A stretch of 64,000 nucleotides of DNA from Rhodospirillales bacterium (GCA_025362815.1 JANYFG010000039.1:1-64000); one strand, 5' to 3'; positions 20,050 through 30,197 are shown, numbered from the stretch's first letter. Notes: generated from the letters alone by a model not told the origin. Translations and numbers: made by a program.

Positions 20050-20952
20050 TCAGGCACCCGCCAGGCGTGTGGGTAGGCCGATGATGGAACGCGCCTCACG
20101 CGGATCGGCGATCTGCCCGCCGAGATCCTCGATCATCCGACGCGCCTTGGTGACCATGGCCGCGTTGCTTTCGGCCAGCACGCCGCGCGCGAGATAAACG
20201 CCGTCCTCTAGCCCCACCCGCACATGCCCGCCCGCCAGATACGATTGCGCCACATACGAGAACACCGTGCGGCCGATGCCGATGGCGGTGAACTGCGCAT
20301 CCGCCGGCAGCAGGTTGCGCGCATAGATCACCGTCTCGGGGCTGGGCTGGAAGCCGTAGGGCACGCCCATCACGAAGCTGGTCAGCAGCGGGCCGGTCAG
20401 CGTTCCGTCCTTGACCATATCGAGCATCATGGCGATGTCGCCGCTGTCGAACAGCTCGATCTCCGGCTTCACGCCGGCCTCGGTGATCACCTTTGCCATC
20501 CTGCGCGCATTGCCGGGCGTGTTGATCACCACCTGCTTGCCGGAGTTCATGGTGTTGAGGTCGAGCGTCGCGATTTCGGGTTTCAGGATCGCGATATGCG
20601 CCGCCCGCTTTTCCGGGTTCATCAACGTGGTGCCGGGGCCGAACATGCGGGGCTCGTCATGGTCCGGCACAAACCGGCCGCCCGGGCCGGTGGTGATGTT
20701 GAGGATGAGCTGCGTGTTCAGCTTGCGGATCCGCGCCACCACGTCCTGATAGTATTCGATCTCCATCGAAGGCGCCCCGGTGGCGGGGTCGCGCACGTGG
20801 ATATGGGTGATGGCGGCCCCGGCCTCGGCGGCGCCCAGGCACGCGTCGGCGATCTGCTCGGGGGTGATCGGCAGATGCGGCGTTTGATCCGGCGTGGTCA
20901 GGTTGCCCGTCACGGCACAGGTGATGAAGACCTTGTTGAGCGGAGAACGCAT
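20050..20952 (-). CDS. BKACE-family (3-keto-5-aminohexanoate cleavage enzyme-like) protein
   Basis: VFITCAVTGN, AGAAITHIHVRDPATG, LNITTGPGG motifs. Confidence 0.88.
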   Translation of the reverse strand: MRSPLNKVFITCAVTGNLTTPDQTPHLPITPEQIADACLGAAEAGAAITHIHVRDPATGAPSMEIEYYQDVVARIRKLNTQLILNITTGPGGRFVPDHDEPRMFGPGTTLMNPEKRAAHIAILKPEIATLDLNTMNSGKQVVINTPGNARRMAKVITEAGVKPEIELFDSGDIAMMLDMVKDGTLTGPLLTSFVMGVPYGFQPSPETVIYARNLLPADAQFTAIGIGRTVFSYVAQSYLAGGHVRVGLEDGVYLARGVLAESNAAMVTKARRMIEDLGGQIADPREARSIIGLPTRLAGA

Positions 20953-20965
20953 AAATCAAATGCCC

Positions 20966-21739
20966 TTAAAGCGAGCGGCCGCCATCGACGACGATGGTGG
21001 TGCCGGTGGAGAAGGTGAGGTGGGTTGCGCAGGCCAGGATCGCTGATGCCACGTCATCGGCCTGGGCCACCCGGCGCAGCGGCGTGGTGGACGCCGTTTT
21101 GGCGTTGAACTCGGCCCCGCGCCCCGGCACGAACCCGGTGGCCACCACCCCTGGCGATACCCCCAGTACCCGTACCTCCGGCGCGAGCGCGCGTGCCAGC
21201 GATTTCGTCATCACATCGATGCCCGCCTTGGTGGCGCCATAGACGATGGACGACCCTGCGCCGTTCATGCCGGCGATGGAGGAAACCGAGACGATCAAGC
21301 CCTGGCCTGACGCTTTCAGCAGCGGTGCGAACGCGCGCACGGCGGCGAACTGCCCGCGCCAGTTGATGCGAAACATGTCGTCGATAATCTCGTCGGTCAG
21401 CGCGTCGAGGTCGGCATGCGCGATGGGCTTGGTGTAGCCGGCCGTGTTGATCAGCACGTCGCAGCGGCCGTAGGTGCGCTCCACGAAATCGCGCAGCGCC
21501 GACAGCGTGGTGCTGTCGCCGACATCGGCGGCGAACGCGGAATGCCCGGCGCCGCTGAGCGTGGCCAGCACCGCCACCGCCGCGTCGCCCTTCGTGGTCT
21601 CGCCCCCAGCGTCGCCGCGATGGGTGATGACCACATGCGCGCCGGCTTCGGCGAACATCCGGGCCGCGGCGGCGCCAATACCACCGGCGCCCCCCACGAT
21701 GACGCAAACCTTGTCCTTCAGCGAAACAGCGTGCGCCAT
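20966..21739 (-). CDS. SDR family oxidoreductase
   Basis: VCVIVGGAGGIGAAAARMFAEAG; catalytic YGATK; DVLINTAGY. Confidence 0.9.
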   Translation of the reverse strand: MAHAVSLKDKVCVIVGGAGGIGAAAARMFAEAGAHVVITHRGDAGGETTKGDAAVAVLATLSGAGHSAFAADVGDSTTLSALRDFVERTYGRCDVLINTAGYTKPIAHADLDALTDEIIDDMFRINWRGQFAAVRAFAPLLKASGQGLIVSVSSIAGMNGAGSSIVYGATKAGIDVMTKSLARALAPEVRVLGVSPGVVATGFVPGRGAEFNAKTASTTPLRRVAQADDVASAILACATHLTFSTGTTIVVDGGRSL

Positions 21740-21765
21740 ACAGGGAACTTTCGACAGAGAGGGAA

Positions 21766-22668
21766 TTACGCGATCGGCGGATGCGGGAGTTCCGCATGCC
21801 CCGGTGTCATCACCAGCGTGTGCGTCATGCTGTACCACGGCCCCACCACGTCGCTGGCCGGCGGCGTGTCGGTGTGGCGCTCGAACTGGCCGATCAGATA
21901 TTTCGTCACGCCGAAGGTGACGTCGCGCGCCAGATTCTCGTCGTCGCTGACGAAGATCTGGCTGATCAGCGTGCGGTAGCCTTCGCGGAACGCGAGGAAG
22001 TGCAGATGTGCCGGGCGCATCGGCAGCCGGTTCTGGGCGGCGAGTAGCACGCCGCTGGGGCCGTGCGTGGGGATCGGGTATCCCACCGGCCGCACCGAGC
22101 GGAACCAGAAGGCGCCATCGGCATCGGTGGTGAATTTGCCGCGCAGGTTCATGTCGGCCTGGCCCGGGTCCTGGATGTCGTACATGCCCACGGTGGAGGC
22201 GTGCCACACATCGACGTCCACGCCCGGGATCGGGTTTCCCTGGGGATCGGTGATACGGCATTTCGCGAACAAGGCCGGGCCCGGCGTGGGCGAGCGGATG
22301 ATCGATCCGCCGTTTTCGGTGCGCGGCTGGTTGAGGCGCCAGAACGGGCCGAGCAGGGCGGCGGCTGATTCCGTGGGCCCGCCGTCGCCGTTGTTCAGCA
22401 TGCACGACAGGGTGGACACGCCCAGGATGTCGGCGAAGATCGTGCCTTCGTTGTGGGTGTCGCTGGTGGCGGCGCCGATGGCGTTGAGGAACTGGATGCC
22501 CTGGTCGAACTCCGCCTCGCTGGGCCGGACCTCGCGCATGAAGGCGTGCATGTGGCGCACGAACGCCGACATGACCACGCGCAGGCGCTCGGGGCCCTCC
22601 TGCATGGCGTCCAGAACCACGGGGGTTACGGAGTGCTGGGTGTCGATGAGTTGTTTCTGCTCGGACAT
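21766..22668 (-). CDS. Intradiol ring-cleavage dioxygenase (hydroxyquinol 1,2-dioxygenase-like)
   Basis: EFDQGIQFLNAIG, LGPFWRLNQPRTENGGS, DPQGNPIPGVDVDVWHASTVGMYDIQDP. Confidence 0.88.
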   Translation of the reverse strand: MSEQKQLIDTQHSVTPVVLDAMQEGPERLRVVMSAFVRHMHAFMREVRPSEAEFDQGIQFLNAIGAATSDTHNEGTIFADILGVSTLSCMLNNGDGGPTESAAALLGPFWRLNQPRTENGGSIIRSPTPGPALFAKCRITDPQGNPIPGVDVDVWHASTVGMYDIQDPGQADMNLRGKFTTDADGAFWFRSVRPVGYPIPTHGPSGVLLAAQNRLPMRPAHLHFLAFREGYRTLISQIFVSDDENLARDVTFGVTKYLIGQFERHTDTPPASDVVGPWYSMTHTLVMTPGHAELPHPPIA

Positions 22669-22796
22669 GGCATGTGTCCCCCTCTGCCTCGTGAGTAGCC
22701 CAACGCCTGGACCGGCACAACGCGGCCAGGCGTGTGCGCTGTCATCGGCTGGGGGGTATGGGAGGTGGTTTGCAGTGCAAAAGCAAAATTTAAGAC

Positions 22797-22884
22797 GTTC
22801 TTTTGTGAACAAAAGAACCAAAAAACTTCATTCTTATGATGAAAGTCTTTTTGCTTCTTTTTCTTCAGAAAAAGAAGATTCTTG
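22797..22884 (+). repeat. Family 1 palindromic repeat, full A-C-B copy
   Basis: A hairpin 22797-22818; tails CAAAAAACTTCATTC / GATGAAAGTCTTTTTG; B hairpin CTTCTTTTTCTTCAGAAAAAGAAG 22854-22877. Confidence 0.93.
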
Positions 22885-22886
22885 TA

Positions 22887-23453
22887 TTAAATCGCGGGCA
22901 ACAACACGTTCCGCCCCACGCTTGCCGATTCTTCGGCCACCAGATCGTTGATGCTCATATCGGCGCGCGTCCACCACTGCGCGCCGGGCGGCAGCATCGG
23001 CAAGGGGTCGCCGGTGAAGCGCACGGTGTTGGTGGGGGTTTCCTGCACCTCGATCTCGGTGCAGATCAGGCGCGCGCCGTCATCCACCAGCAGCGCATTC
23101 AGCTTGGCCATCATGCAGCACGCCAGAACCTCGGTGGTGGGGTCTCCGGGTGTCACCAGTATCCGCGTCAGCCGATGCGGTTCGTGGAGGCGGAACCAAT
23201 CGATCAGCGTGTCGCGGTCCGACAGCTGGAAGGCGTGGTCCACGTGATTGTCCACCCAGCGATGCCAGGCGGCCTTCGCGCGCTCGAACGGCTCCACCAT
23301 GTTCATATGGCCGTCCAACCGACTGGGCTGGGTGGCCATCAGCCGGACGGTGACGAATTCGTTATGACCATGCGGCGTTGCGCATTTTTCGGAATTGCCG
23401 GAAATCAACCGGTGCGCCATCGCGAAGCGGCGACTGAAAACCAGGTTGAACAT
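22887..23453 (-). CDS. 6-pyruvoyl-tetrahydropterin synthase / 6-carboxytetrahydropterin synthase-like (QueD-like) protein
   Basis: FNLVFSRRFAMAHRL...C...PHGHNEFVTVRL and DNHVDHAFQL motifs. Confidence 0.72.
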   Translation of the reverse strand: MFNLVFSRRFAMAHRLISGNSEKCATPHGHNEFVTVRLMATQPSRLDGHMNMVEPFERAKAAWHRWVDNHVDHAFQLSDRDTLIDWFRLHEPHRLTRILVTPGDPTTEVLACCMMAKLNALLVDDGARLICTEIEVQETPTNTVRFTGDPLPMLPPGAQWWTRADMSINDLVAEESASVGRNVLLPAI

Positions 23454-23540
23454 GCGCGATCTCCGATCACTATATGCTGTGCATAGACTGCCGGATGCAC
23501 TCCGCCCATCTTACACCGTAAACTGATTTTAAGTAAGCGA

Positions 23541-25607
23541 TCACTCTTGCGTCAGCGCGAGCACGATGGTGCCAAAATCGCAGCGCCGCGCCGTGCTTCC
23601 GGGCGGCACCAGACACGTTGCATCGTATTCGCCGATGATCAGCGGGCCCGCGCGCGGCGTCTTTTGCAGCCCGGCGCGACAGATCACGGGCGTGGCCACC
23701 CAGCCGGTGCCCGGATACCACACGTCGCGCACGCTTTCCTCAGCACCCGGCGGCGGCGTCATGCTGTCCGGCAGCCGCGGCGTGTCGGCCAGGCCGCGGG
23801 CGAGAAGGGCCAGGCTCGTCATTTCAACGAGCTCCCCCGGCGGGGCGCGAAACCCGTAGGTTTTCGCATGCGCCGCGCCGAACGCGTCTGGCAGCGCGTG
23901 CAGCATGGCGGCCGCGCTGAGATCGCCCAACGGCACCGGTATCTCGCTGGATTGCCCGACATAGCGCGCCATCGCGGTGAACTGCATGCGCTGGCGGGCC
24001 GAGGCGAACCCATCCGCCGCGAGCCGCCCGGCACCCGTGTCACGCATCTCGCGCACCAGCCGTTCCAGGGCCGAGACCGATGCCGTGTCGACGCGCGTGC
24101 GAAACGAGCGTGAGACGTGATGCTCGGTATCGGCCAGCAACAGGCCGAACGCGCTGAACAGGCCCGGCATCGGCGGAATGATCACGCGCGCGATCCCGAG
24201 TTCGCGGGCGATGGAGGCGGCGAACAGCGGCCCGTTGCCGCCGAACGCCATCATGGCGCACGACCTGATGTCGCGCCCGCGCTCCACGCTCACCGAGCGG
24301 ATGGCCCGCATCATCGTGGCGGCGGCGATCGTCAGCATGCCGCGCGCCGCTTCCGGCACGGAAAGCCGCATCGGCCGCGCCAGATGTTCGTCGATGCAAG
24401 CCCACGCGGCATCCCTGTCCAGCCGCAGGCTGCCGCCGGCCAGCCCCGCCGGATCGAGATAGCCCAGCGCCACGTTGCAGTCGGTGATCGTGGGCTGGGT
24501 GCCGCCGCGCCCGTAGCACACCGGCCCCGGATCGGCGCCAGCCGATTGCGGCCCCACCTTCGGCGCCCCGCCGGGGTCGATCCGGCAGATGGAGCCACCG
24601 CCGGCGCCGACCTCGGCGAGGTCGATGGCCGGGAGTTTCAGCATGTAGCCGCCGCCCACCAGAAGTCGCGCGCCGGCCATCACGCCGCCACCCACCTCCA
24701 TCGCCTCGGCCCGCATCACCTGGCCGTGCTCCACCAGCCCGGCCTTGGCGGTGGTGCCGCCCATGTCGAACGTGATCACCTGCGCCTCGCCCAGCCGGGT
24801 GGCCAGCACCGCGGCGCCCACAACCCCCGCCGCCGGGCCGGATTCCACGATCTGCGCCGGATAGTCCCCGGCATGGCGGGCCGAGGCGAGCCCGCCGTTG
24901 GACTGCATCAGCCGGACCGGCGCCGCCACGCCGATCTCGTCCAGCCGCGTGCGCAGCGAATGTAGATAGGCCCGCACCACCGGCTGGATGGCGGCGTTCA
25001 CCACGGTGGTGGACGTGCGCGGGTATTCCTTGATCTCCGGCAGGATCTCGTGGCTGAGGCTGATGGCGATGGTGGCCAGGCGGGCCCGCACGGCTTGCGC
25101 CACGGCCACCTCATGCGCGGGGTTGGCGTAGCTGTGCAAAAGGCAGATCGCCACGCTTTGCACGCCGTGGGCCTCCAGCGCGTCGATCGCCGCGGCCACG
25201 CTCGCATCGTCGAGCGCGATCGAGACGCTGCCGTCGGGTCGCATCCGTTCCGCCACCTCGAACCGCAGATGCCGCGGCACGAGCGGCTCCGGCTTGGTCC
25301 AGTTGATGTCGTAAAGGCGCGGCATCCGGAGGTCCCGGATCTCCAGCACATCGCGGAACCCAAGCGTGGTGATCAGCGCCGTTTTGGCGATCTTGTGCTC
25401 GAGGATGGTGTTGGACCCGATGGTGGTGGCGTGCAGCAATTCGTCGATCGCTGTCACCTCCGCGCCGAGCAGGTCATGCAGCCCGCGGGCGATGCCGATG
25501 GCGTAGTCTTGCGGTGTGGAAGGTGTTTTGACCGTGCGTACCCCGCCGTCGCGGTCGATTGCCACGAGGTCGGTGAAGGTGCCGCCGATATCGATCCCGA
25601 TTCGCAT
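23541..25607 (-). CDS. Hydantoinase/oxoprolinase family protein, HyuA-type subunit
   Basis: [38 protein letters not shown]. Confidence 0.93.
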   Translation of the reverse strand: MRIGIDIGGTFTDLVAIDRDGGVRTVKTPSTPQDYAIGIARGLHDLLGAEVTAIDELLHATTIGSNTILEHKIAKTALITTLGFRDVLEIRDLRMPRLYDINWTKPEPLVPRHLRFEVAERMRPDGSVSIALDDASVAAAIDALEAHGVQSVAICLLHSYANPAHEVAVAQAVRARLATIAISLSHEILPEIKEYPRTSTTVVNAAIQPVVRAYLHSLRTRLDEIGVAAPVRLMQSNGGLASARHAGDYPAQIVESGPAAGVVGAAVLATRLGEAQVITFDMGGTTAKAGLVEHGQVMRAEAMEVGGGVMAGARLLVGGGYMLKLPAIDLAEVGAGGGSICRIDPGGAPKVGPQSAGADPGPVCYGRGGTQPTITDCNVALGYLDPAGLAGGSLRLDRDAAWACIDEHLARPMRLSVPEAARGMLTIAAATMMRAIRSVSVERGRDIRSCAMMAFGGNGPLFAASIARELGIARVIIPPMPGLFSAFGLLLADTEHHVSRSFRTRVDTASVSALERLVREMRDTGAGRLAADGFASARQRMQFTAMARYVGQSSEIPVPLGDLSAAAMLHALPDAFGAAHAKTYGFRAPPGELVEMTSLALLARGLADTPRLPDSMTPPPGAEESVRDVWYPGTGWVATPVICRAGLQKTPRAGPLIIGEYDATCLVPPGSTARRCDFGTIVLALTQE

Positions 25608-25609
25608 CG

Positions 25610-27403
25610 CTATACGCCCCGGCCGTCGAGCGGGTGCCAGGCCGGGCTGGGCGTGGGGGGCCGCTGGCGGCGCTCCGCAGCGCGTCGTGCGAGGCTGGCC
25701 GCTTCGTCCGGCGTGCCATCCGCCCGCACCACCACCCCGTAGTCGCGCAGCGCGCCCTGGGGTGTGACCTTGCCGGCCAGCAGGTCTTGCGCCACCGCGT
25801 CGAGCGGCCGTGCGAGCGGGTCGCCCCAGCCGCCGGCGCCGGGCAGATCGTGGCGGAACACCTGGCCTTCGCGCAGCGTCATGGTGAGCTTCGCCGCCAG
25901 ATCCTGCTGGTTTGCCCCGGGGTTGAGGCAGTTATGGCTGGGCGCGCCGGGGCCGCCGCCTTGCAGCCCGTAAGGCCGATGCGTCGCGCGGTCCGATCGC
26001 ACCTGGAGGATCCCCTCCGTCGCCAGCATCCGCCATGTTCGCCGCAGGCTGACCCCGCCGCGATACAGGCCAGGCCCGCCGGTGTCCGGCACCATTTCGT
26101 AATCCAGCACCTCCAGCGGGTTTTCCGCCTCTATCACCTCGATGGAGAAGCTCGCCATGTTGGCGAACATGTTGGTGTTGCCGTCGAGCCCATCGCGCGT
26201 GGGCCGGCCGCCCCAGGCGCCGGACAGAAAATCGACATAGATGAAGGGTGCGCGGTTCGCGTCGATCCCGCCGATGGTGATGCCGGTGTTGCCGCCGTCG
26301 GACGCTGCGAACACCAGCTGGGGATAAAGCTGGGCGAGGGCGCCGAACGCGCAGTCCGCCGCGCGAAACCCGGTGAGCCCGCGCGCGGCGCAGGCCGCAG
26401 GGGGCAGGGCGTTGGTGATGGTGCCGGGCGGAGCGATCACCTCGATGGCGCGGAACACGCCGTCGTTGTTGGCCATGTTGATCGCCAGCACGCATTTCGC
26501 CGCGCAGTAGCTGGCGCCGGCCGTGTAGCTCCAGGTGTTGTTGATGGCGCCTTTCACCTGCGGGCTCGACCCCGTCCAGTCGAACACCATCCGGTCGCCC
26601 GATTTTCGCACGGTGCAGACGAGCTTGATCGGCACACCGGCGTCGATCTGGTCGTCGTCGATCCAGTCGGTGAAGGTCGCCTCGCCGTCGGCCAGCAGGG
26701 ACAGGCAGTGGCGCGTCAGCCGTTCGGAATGGTCCATCGTCTCGTCCAGCAGGCGGCGGAGGAGGGCAGGGCCATGCCGGCGTTGCAGGTCTTCCAGCCC
26801 GCGCACGGCAATTTCGCAGGCGGCGAGCTGGGCCCGGAGATCGCCCATCACCCGCGCCGGCAGCCGCACGTTGCGCTCGATGATCCGGATCAGGGTGGCA
26901 TTGGGCACGCCGGCGTCGTGGAACTTCAGCGGCGGGATGCGCAGCCCCTCGGCAAAGATCTCGGTGCTGTCGGACGCGTTGGAGCCAGGCACCCGGCCGC
27001 CGACATCGGTGTGGTGGCAGACCGTGGTGGCCCAGGCCAAAGCACGGTTTTCTCCCTCGGCGAAGAACGGGCGGAAGATGAAGATGTCCGGCAGGTGCAT
27101 GCCGCCCTCATAGGGGTCGTTCATGATGAGGATGTCGCCGGGGGCGATATCGTCGCCGAAATGCCGCAGACAGGCCTGCAATGCCTGCGGGATCGAGGCC
27201 AGGTGCCCGGGCAAGGAGAGCCCCTGCGCCACCAGGCGTCCCCGCGCGTCGCAGATCGCGGTGCTGTAATCCATGATGTTCTTCAGCACGCCGGAGTATG
27301 CGGCGCGATAGATCGTGAGCGCCATTTCGTCGCCGAGTGCGACGATGGCGTTGCGAAACAATTCGGCGGTGATGGGATCCGGATCGGCAGAGAGTTCTTG
27401 CAT
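25610..27403 (-). CDS. Hydantoinase B/oxoprolinase family protein (HyuB-type)
   Basis: DPITAELFRNAIVALGDEMALTIYRAAYSGVLKN; ILIMNDPYEGGMHLPDIF; GGGPGAPSHN; adjacent to HyuA-type gene. Confidence 0.93.
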   Translation of the reverse strand: MQELSADPDPITAELFRNAIVALGDEMALTIYRAAYSGVLKNIMDYSTAICDARGRLVAQGLSLPGHLASIPQALQACLRHFGDDIAPGDILIMNDPYEGGMHLPDIFIFRPFFAEGENRALAWATTVCHHTDVGGRVPGSNASDSTEIFAEGLRIPPLKFHDAGVPNATLIRIIERNVRLPARVMGDLRAQLAACEIAVRGLEDLQRRHGPALLRRLLDETMDHSERLTRHCLSLLADGEATFTDWIDDDQIDAGVPIKLVCTVRKSGDRMVFDWTGSSPQVKGAINNTWSYTAGASYCAAKCVLAINMANNDGVFRAIEVIAPPGTITNALPPAACAARGLTGFRAADCAFGALAQLYPQLVFAASDGGNTGITIGGIDANRAPFIYVDFLSGAWGGRPTRDGLDGNTNMFANMASFSIEVIEAENPLEVLDYEMVPDTGGPGLYRGGVSLRRTWRMLATEGILQVRSDRATHRPYGLQGGGPGAPSHNCLNPGANQQDLAAKLTMTLREGQVFRHDLPGAGGWGDPLARPLDAVAQDLLAGKVTPQGALRDYGVVVRADGTPDEAASLARRAAERRQRPPTPSPAWHPLDGRGV

Positions 27404-27495
27404 GGGTGCAAAGCTTAAGGCGAACTTCGCGTGATGGCGATGCGGCACCAGAGTTCGGGCGCAGACGGCATGTGGGCACAGCAGGAGCGCACGCG

Positions 27496-28098
27496 ATGAT
27501 CAAGGTCTACGGCATGGCGGTCTCCGGCAATTGCTGGAAGGCCGCCCAGATCCTCGGCCTCACCGGGCACGCATTCGAATGGATCGAAACCGACACCACC
27601 CGGGGCGATACCGCCACCCCGGCCTTTCTGGCGCTGAATGCGCAAGGTGAAGTGCCGGTGGTGGTGCTGGAAGACGGTGCGGTTCTCACCCAGTCCAACG
27701 CCATCCTGGCGCATTTTGCCGAAGCGACGCCCTGGCTTCCCCCAGCCGGGCTGTTGCGCACCCGCGTGCTGCAATGGCTGTTCTGGGAGCAATACAGCCA
27801 CGAGCCCTACATCGCCGTGGCCCGCAATCTCATCACCTATCGCAACCAACGCGTCTCCCAGGCCGAGCGGCTGGCCGTTTGCGCCACCCGCGGCAACAAG
27901 GCGCTCGACATCATGGAGCAGCGCCTGTGTGGCCACGACTTCCTGGTTGATGGCGGCCCCACCATCGCCGACCTCGCGCTCTACGCCTACACCCATGTCG
28001 CGCACGAAGGGGATTTCGACCTGGCGCGTGTGCCGGGCGTGGCGGGCTGGGTTATGCGTGTTGCATCGTTGCCCGGCATCCATGGCCTGCGTTCCTAG
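27496..28098 (+). CDS. Glutathione S-transferase family protein
   Basis: MIKVYGMAVSGNCWKAAQILGLTG; GEVPVVVLEDGAVLTQSNAILAHFAE. Confidence 0.9.
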   Translation: MIKVYGMAVSGNCWKAAQILGLTGHAFEWIETDTTRGDTATPAFLALNAQGEVPVVVLEDGAVLTQSNAILAHFAEATPWLPPAGLLRTRVLQWLFWEQYSHEPYIAVARNLITYRNQRVSQAERLAVCATRGNKALDIMEQRLCGHDFLVDGGPTIADLALYAYTHVAHEGDFDLARVPGVAGWVMRVASLPGIHGLRS

Positions 28099-28310
28099 GG
28101 TCGTGCCGGGCGTTACAAACCGGCAACCTCGCTGGCGTGTCGGTTTTTCGCCGCAATTGTCCGCTAGATTCTCAAAGTGATCAACGGCGGTCCGGGTGTT
28201 GTGGCGCGATCGTTCTGATGTCGTTCGCGGTGCCTTCAGGAGCCCCGGTCTGGTCTGGATGCAACGAATTCATTCGGCACCCGTTATTATGGTGTTGAAG
28301 GAGCAGGAAG

Positions 28311-28676
28311 ATGAAACGGTCGATTTTTCTCGGCGCAGCACTTCTGGGCGCCACTCTCTTGGTTCCAATGGCGGCGCAGGCGGACGAGTGGCGCCATGAC
28401 GGCGATCATTGGCGCGGTGGCGAAGGCTATCGCGGGCACGAAAGCTGGCACGGCAACGACAGGCGGGACGGTCGTCCTTACGGTTGGGGCGGGCCTCGGC
28501 TGGTGTTCCGCCCGGCTTATGCGCCGCCACCGGTTTATTACGCGCCGCCCGTCTATGCCCCGCCGCCGGTGTATTACGCGCCGCCGCCCGTGGTGTATCG
28601 CCCGCAGCCTTACTATCCGGCGCCCGTGTACGTGGCGCCGAGCATCAATTTGGGTGTGAACATTCCGCTCCGGTAA
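28311..28676 (+). CDS. Small exported protein with Y/P-rich repeats
   Basis: Signal peptide MKRSIFLGAALLGATLLVPMAAQA; PPPVYYAPPVYAPPPVYYAPPP. Confidence 0.75.
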   Translation: MKRSIFLGAALLGATLLVPMAAQADEWRHDGDHWRGGEGYRGHESWHGNDRRDGRPYGWGGPRLVFRPAYAPPPVYYAPPVYAPPPVYYAPPPVVYRPQPYYPAPVYVAPSINLGVNIPLR

Positions 28677-28791
28677 ACGCTGACGTGTTTGGATTTTGTT
28701 AACCCAGATGCCTCAGAGTGAACGACACGGATTGGCTGGACATATTGGACCGACCGCCGGTGGGATGCCCGCGGTTATTAGGATGACAACA

Positions 28792-29097
28792 ATGAAACTT
28801 CTCCGCACTGCGGCGCTTGCCTTGGTCACCTGCGGCGCGCTTTCCGCCTGCACGAACCCGTATGATCCCGGGCAGCGCGCGCTCGGCGGCGGGGCCATCG
28901 GCGCCGGCGCCGGGGCCGCCATCGGTGGGCTCGCGGGGGGCGGTCGCGGCGCGCTGGCCGGGGCCTTGCTCGGCGGTGCCGTCGGTGCCGTCGGTGGGGC
29001 GGCCACAACGCCCACGCCGCCGCCGCCCACCTATTACCAGGCGCCGCCGCCCACGTATTACCAGGCGCCGCCGCAGCAGAGTCCGTATCGCTATTGA
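28792..29097 (+). CDS. Glycine-zipper lipoprotein-like protein with Y/P-rich C-terminus
   Basis: Lipobox-like LSAC; GGGAIGAGAGAAIGGLAGGGRGALAGALLGGAVGAVGGA; PPPTYYQAPPPTYYQAPP. Confidence 0.75.
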   Translation: MKLLRTAALALVTCGALSACTNPYDPGQRALGGGAIGAGAGAAIGGLAGGGRGALAGALLGGAVGAVGGAATTPTPPPPTYYQAPPPTYYQAPPQQSPYRY

Positions 29098-29189
29098 TCG
29101 GCAGGCATCGGGGCCGTCTGGCTCCCGAGGCAGAACATTGCAGGCCGCCGCGAGTGTCGCGGCTTTCGGGATGGGGCAGGGATGACGAC

Positions 29190-29957
29190 ATGACATGTTT
29201 GAAGCGGGCGATCGCAACCGGGCTCATGGCCGTGTCGGCATCAATCGCGGCGGTCTGCGTCGCGCCGACATTGGCGCATGCCGAAACCCGCACGCTTTAC
29301 AGTGCCGGGCTATGGTCGAGCTATGGCGGCACGGACGCCGAACAGCGGCCGGTGTGCGGCGTTGTGACCGTTGGTGGAGACGGGCGGCGGATCGACATTT
29401 CACAGTATGCGGCGGATGGCGGCATCGATCTGTCGCTGCAGAAGGAAAGTTGGTCCATCCCGCCCAATACCGAAATCGACTTGCAGGTTCAATTCGATCG
29501 CGACACGCCTGTGCCGTCACGCGGCATCGGCGGAAGCAAGCGTGTGGTTTCGCGCATGAGCTTCGATCGCTCGGTGCCGTTCATGCGCGCGTTGCGGCAG
29601 GGCTCGCAGATCCGAATTCTGTTTGCGAGCGGCAACGAGCCGGCATGGACCGGCGGCCTGTCCGGGAGCGGCCGGGCAATCGACTCGTTCAACGATTGCC
29701 GGGCGCGCCTGGCATCGCAGAACCCCACCCAGCCGTTCGCGAGCGCCGCACCGTCGCCGGTCGTGCCGGCTTCCATCGTGCCGACGCAGCCTTTTGCGGT
29801 CCAGCCACAATCACAGCCACAATCACAATCACAGCCGGAGCCGATGCCGATGCCGTTGCCTGCGTCGTCATTCCAGAACAATGTGCCGCCGCCCTATCCC
29901 GCCGGCCTTCCGCCGCCGGCCCAGAGCGGCCTGCCGCCGCTGCCGCCGCCGAGCTAG
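29190..29957 (+). CDS. Exported hypothetical protein with Pro/Gln-rich C-terminal tail
   Basis: Signal peptide MTCLKRAIATGLMAVSASIAAVCVAPTLAHA; tail QPQSQPQSQSQPEPMPMPLP...PPLPPPS; stop TAG within repeat. Confidence 0.7.
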   Translation: MTCLKRAIATGLMAVSASIAAVCVAPTLAHAETRTLYSAGLWSSYGGTDAEQRPVCGVVTVGGDGRRIDISQYAADGGIDLSLQKESWSIPPNTEIDLQVQFDRDTPVPSRGIGGSKRVVSRMSFDRSVPFMRALRQGSQIRILFASGNEPAWTGGLSGSGRAIDSFNDCRARLASQNPTQPFASAAPSPVVPASIVPTQPFAVQPQSQPQSQSQPEPMPMPLPASSFQNNVPPPYPAGLPPPAQSGLPPLPPPS

Positions 29958-30059
29958 ATCCTGATGCGTTTGGGTTGCTTCACCCAAGCGGATAAACATG
30001 ACGGATATAACAACAAGTTAGAGCCTGATATTTTGTCTACTCAAAATCATCAGGCTCTA
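29955..30059 (+). repeat. Family 2 palindromic repeat, unit 1 (tandem pair)
   Basis: TAGATCCTGATGCGTTTGGGTT...TAGAGCCTGATATTTTG-N-CAAAATCATCAGGCTCTA. Confidence 0.92.
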
Positions 30060-30163
30060 GATCATGATGCGTTTGGGTTGATTAACCCGAACGCATAAAC
30101 ATGATCGATCAAACAAGAGTAGAGCGTGATGATTTTGCTTCTACTCAAAATCATCACGCTCTA
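30058..30163 (+). repeat. Family 2 palindromic repeat, unit 2 (tandem pair)
   Basis: TAGATCATGATGCGTTTGGGTTGATTAACCCGAACGCAT...TAGAGCGTGATGATTTTG-N8-CAAAATCATCACGCTCTA (18-bp perfect stem). Confidence 0.94.
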
Positions 30164-30197
30164 ACGTTGCTTGGCCTGACGGTCTGGCCCGCGCGTG

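Noticed and set aside
22067-22951. Plus-strand ORF of 294 aa ending in repeat-derived peptide FVNKRTKKLHSYDESLFASFSSEKE
   Set aside because: Antisense to the intradiol dioxygenase and reads through the family 1 repeat; not a real gene.
25634-27418. 594-aa plus-strand ORF opposite HyuB
   Set aside because: Same antisense GC artefact; HyuB on the minus strand has clear family motifs.
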